Positions 62,635 to 64,000 of a stretch of 64,000 bases of DNA are shown piece after piece. Made by a program: the position numbers and the translations under genes. The stretch covers positions 1,302,001 to 1,366,000 of the forward strand of contig NZ_CP194902.1 in NCBI RefSeq assembly GCF_051027545.1, given 5' to 3'. The first letter of the stretch is position 1, and every line of letters begins with the position of its first letter. The DNA is from Methylocaldum sp002005105 (GTDB taxonomy: Bacteria; Pseudomonadota; Gammaproteobacteria; Methylococcales; Methylococcaceae). The notes under the pieces were generated by a model. It was not told the DNA's origin. It made no database searches and saw nothing but the letters and a program-made list of their open reading frames with translations.

Positions 62635-64000
62635 GTGAAAGATCTCATTAACTTCTTAAAGCGTCAAAACCAGGCGGAAGAATTCGATAGCATCCGCATC
62701 AGTCTTGCTTCGCCCGATATGATTCGGTCCTGGTCTTACGGAGAAGTGAAGAAGCCCGAAACGATCAACTACCGTACTTTTAAGCCGGAACGCGACGGTT
62801 TGTTCTGCGCAAAAATTTTCGGCCCGGTCAGCGACTACGAATGTCTTTGCGGCAAATACAAACGCCTGAAGCATCGCGGCGTCATTTGCGAAAAATGCGG
62901 CGTCGAAGTGACTCTGTCCAAAGTCCGTCGGGAGCGCATGGGCCATATCGAACTGGCCAGCCCTGTCGCGCATATCTGGTTCCTCAAATCGCTGCCGTCT
63001 CGAATCGCGTTGCTGCTCGACATGACCCTGCGCGAAATCGAGCGGGTGCTCTATTTCGAATCGTATGTCGTTATCGATCATGGCATGACCCCGCTCACGC
63101 GCGGCCAGCTCTTGACCGAAGAGGAATATCAGCAGGCGGTACAGACGCACGGCGATGAATTCGTCGCGAAGATGGGTGCCGAAGCGATCTATGAGATGCT
63201 GAAGACCATGGATCTCAACGCGGAAGTAGCCACGCTGCGGGAAGAGATCGATTCGACCAATTCCGAAACGAAGATCAAGAAACACACCAAGCGCCTCAAG
63301 GCGATCGAATCGCTGATTTCGTCCAACAATCGTCCCGAGTGGATGATTCTGACCGTTTTGCCGGTATTGCCGCCGGAATTGCGTCCTCTGGTTCCGCTCG
63401 ATGGCGGCCGTTTCGCCACCTCGGACTTGAACGACCTATACCGCCGCGTGATCAATCGCAACAATCGCCTGAAGCGGCTGTTGGATCTCAATGCGCCGGA
63501 CATCATCGTGCGCAATGAAAAACGCATGCTGCAGGAAGCTGTCGACGCCTTGCTCGATAACGGCCGTCGCGGACGCGCCATAACCGGCTCGAACAAGCGG
63601 CCGCTCAAATCGCTAGCCGATATGATCAAAGGCAAGCAGGGGCGATTCCGCCAGAACCTGCTCGGAAAGCGCGTGGACTATTCCGGCCGTTCGGTGATCG
63701 TTGTCGGTCCTACCTTGAAGTTGCACCAGTGCGGCTTGCCGAAGAAGATGGCTCTCGAATTGTTCAAGCCGTTCATCTTCAGCAAACTTCAGTTCCGCGG
63801 GCTTGCGACCACGATCAAGGCCGCCAAGAAAATGGTGGAAAAAGAAAGCGCGGAAGTTTGGGATATTCTCGACGAGGTGATCCGCGAGCATCCGGTCTTG
63901 CTGAACCGTGCGCCTACGCTGCACAGGCTCGGCATCCAGGCGTTCGAACCGATCCTGATCGAGGGTAAGGCGATCCAGTTGCACCCCTTGGTCTGCACGG
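62635..64000 (+). CDS. rpoC: DNA-directed RNA polymerase subunit beta' (3' truncated by window edge)
   Basis: Beta' subunit; first 455 codons are inside the window, the frame is open to the end. Start GTG 62635 with TAGGAGA upstream. Zinc-ribbon cysteines in CLCGKYKRLKHRGVICEKCG (about 70-89), GRRGRAITGSNKRPLKSLAD near 310, LLGKRVDYSGRSVIVVGP near 340 and HPVLLNRAPTLHRLGIQAFE near 420. The NADFDGDQ catalytic loop lies beyond the window. Confidence 0.98.
   Translation, partial: MKDLINFLKRQNQAEEFDSIRISLASPDMIRSWSYGEVKKPETINYRTFKPERDGLFCAKIFGPVSDYECLCGKYKRLKHRGVICEKCGVEVTLSKVRRERMGHIELASPVAHIWFLKSLPSRIALLLDMTLREIERVLYFESYVVIDHGMTPLTRGQLLTEEEYQQAVQTHGDEFVAKMGAEAIYEMLKTMDLNAEVATLREEIDSTNSETKIKKHTKRLKAIESLISSNNRPEWMILTVLPVLPPELRPLVPLDGGRFATSDLNDLYRRVINRNNRLKRLLDLNAPDIIVRNEKRMLQEAVDALLDNGRRGRAITGSNKRPLKSLADMIKGKQGRFRQNLLGKRVDYSGRSVIVVGPTLKLHQCGLPKKMALELFKPFIFSKLQFRGLATTIKAAKKMVEKESAEVWDILDEVIREHPVLLNRAPTLHRLGIQAFEPILIEGKAIQLHPLVCT

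Overview
This window is a gammaproteobacterial chromosome segment made almost entirely of core genes. Markers that point there are pepP-ubiH beside ygfB, zapA-6S RNA-ygfA, mreBCD-mrdA-rodA-mltB-dacA, hemA-prfA-prmC, ispE-tRNA-Gln-prs-rplY-pth and tRNA-tuf-secE-nusG-rplKAJL-rpoBC. Gene content and the many GTG/TTG starts resemble methanotrophs of the Methylococcales, but no methane-oxidation gene lies here, so that placement is inference. No insertion sequence, prophage, CRISPR array or rRNA operon was seen.

Layout. 1-4.7 kb: the 3' part of phoR, two periplasmic PstS-like binding proteins and an OmpA-type porin, possibly a phosphate-related group. 4.6-11.2 kb: a DUF1499 protein, nadC, a GlcD-type FAD oxidase, and diaA-yraN-lpoA with divergent rsmI. 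11.2-16.8 kb: two small envelope proteins, ubiH-pepP-ygfB on the minus strand, then a ZapB-like coiled coil, zapA, 6S RNA and ygfA. 16.8-22.6 kb: a Uma2-family nuclease-like gene, an EVE-domain gene, a shattered LuxR-type regulator, ilvA, rpiA, a palindromic repeat, a quinone oxidoreductase and an NlpC/P60 lipoprotein. 22.7-36.1 kb, all minus: nspC, lipA-lipB, mgtE, ybeD, dat, dacA, mltB, rodA, mrdA, mreD, mreC, mreB; this is the cell-elongation and lipoate block. 36.1-39.4 kb: gatCAB. 39.6-43.7 kb: a very large HlyIII/PAQR - P-type ATPase fusion and a DUF502 membrane protein. 43.7-47.4 kb, minus: JAMM peptidase, prmC, prfA, hemA. 47.6-64 kb, plus: TPR lipoprotein, lolB, ispE, tRNA-Gln, prs, rplY, pth, tRNAs Tyr-Gly-Thr, tuf, tRNA-Trp, secE, nusG, L11, L1, L10, L7/L12, rpoB and the start of rpoC.

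Most worth a second look: (1) the single-polypeptide fusion of a seven-helix PAQR/hemolysin III domain to a P2-type cation ATPase at 39610-42993; (2) mreC, whose conserved N-terminus can only be made from a non-canonical start, with an ATC codon exactly where E. coli MreC has its initiator Met; (3) the multiply frameshifted, truncated LuxR-family remnant at about 18.2-18.65 kb; (4) an L10 leader followed by a terminator-like hairpin ahead of rplJ.
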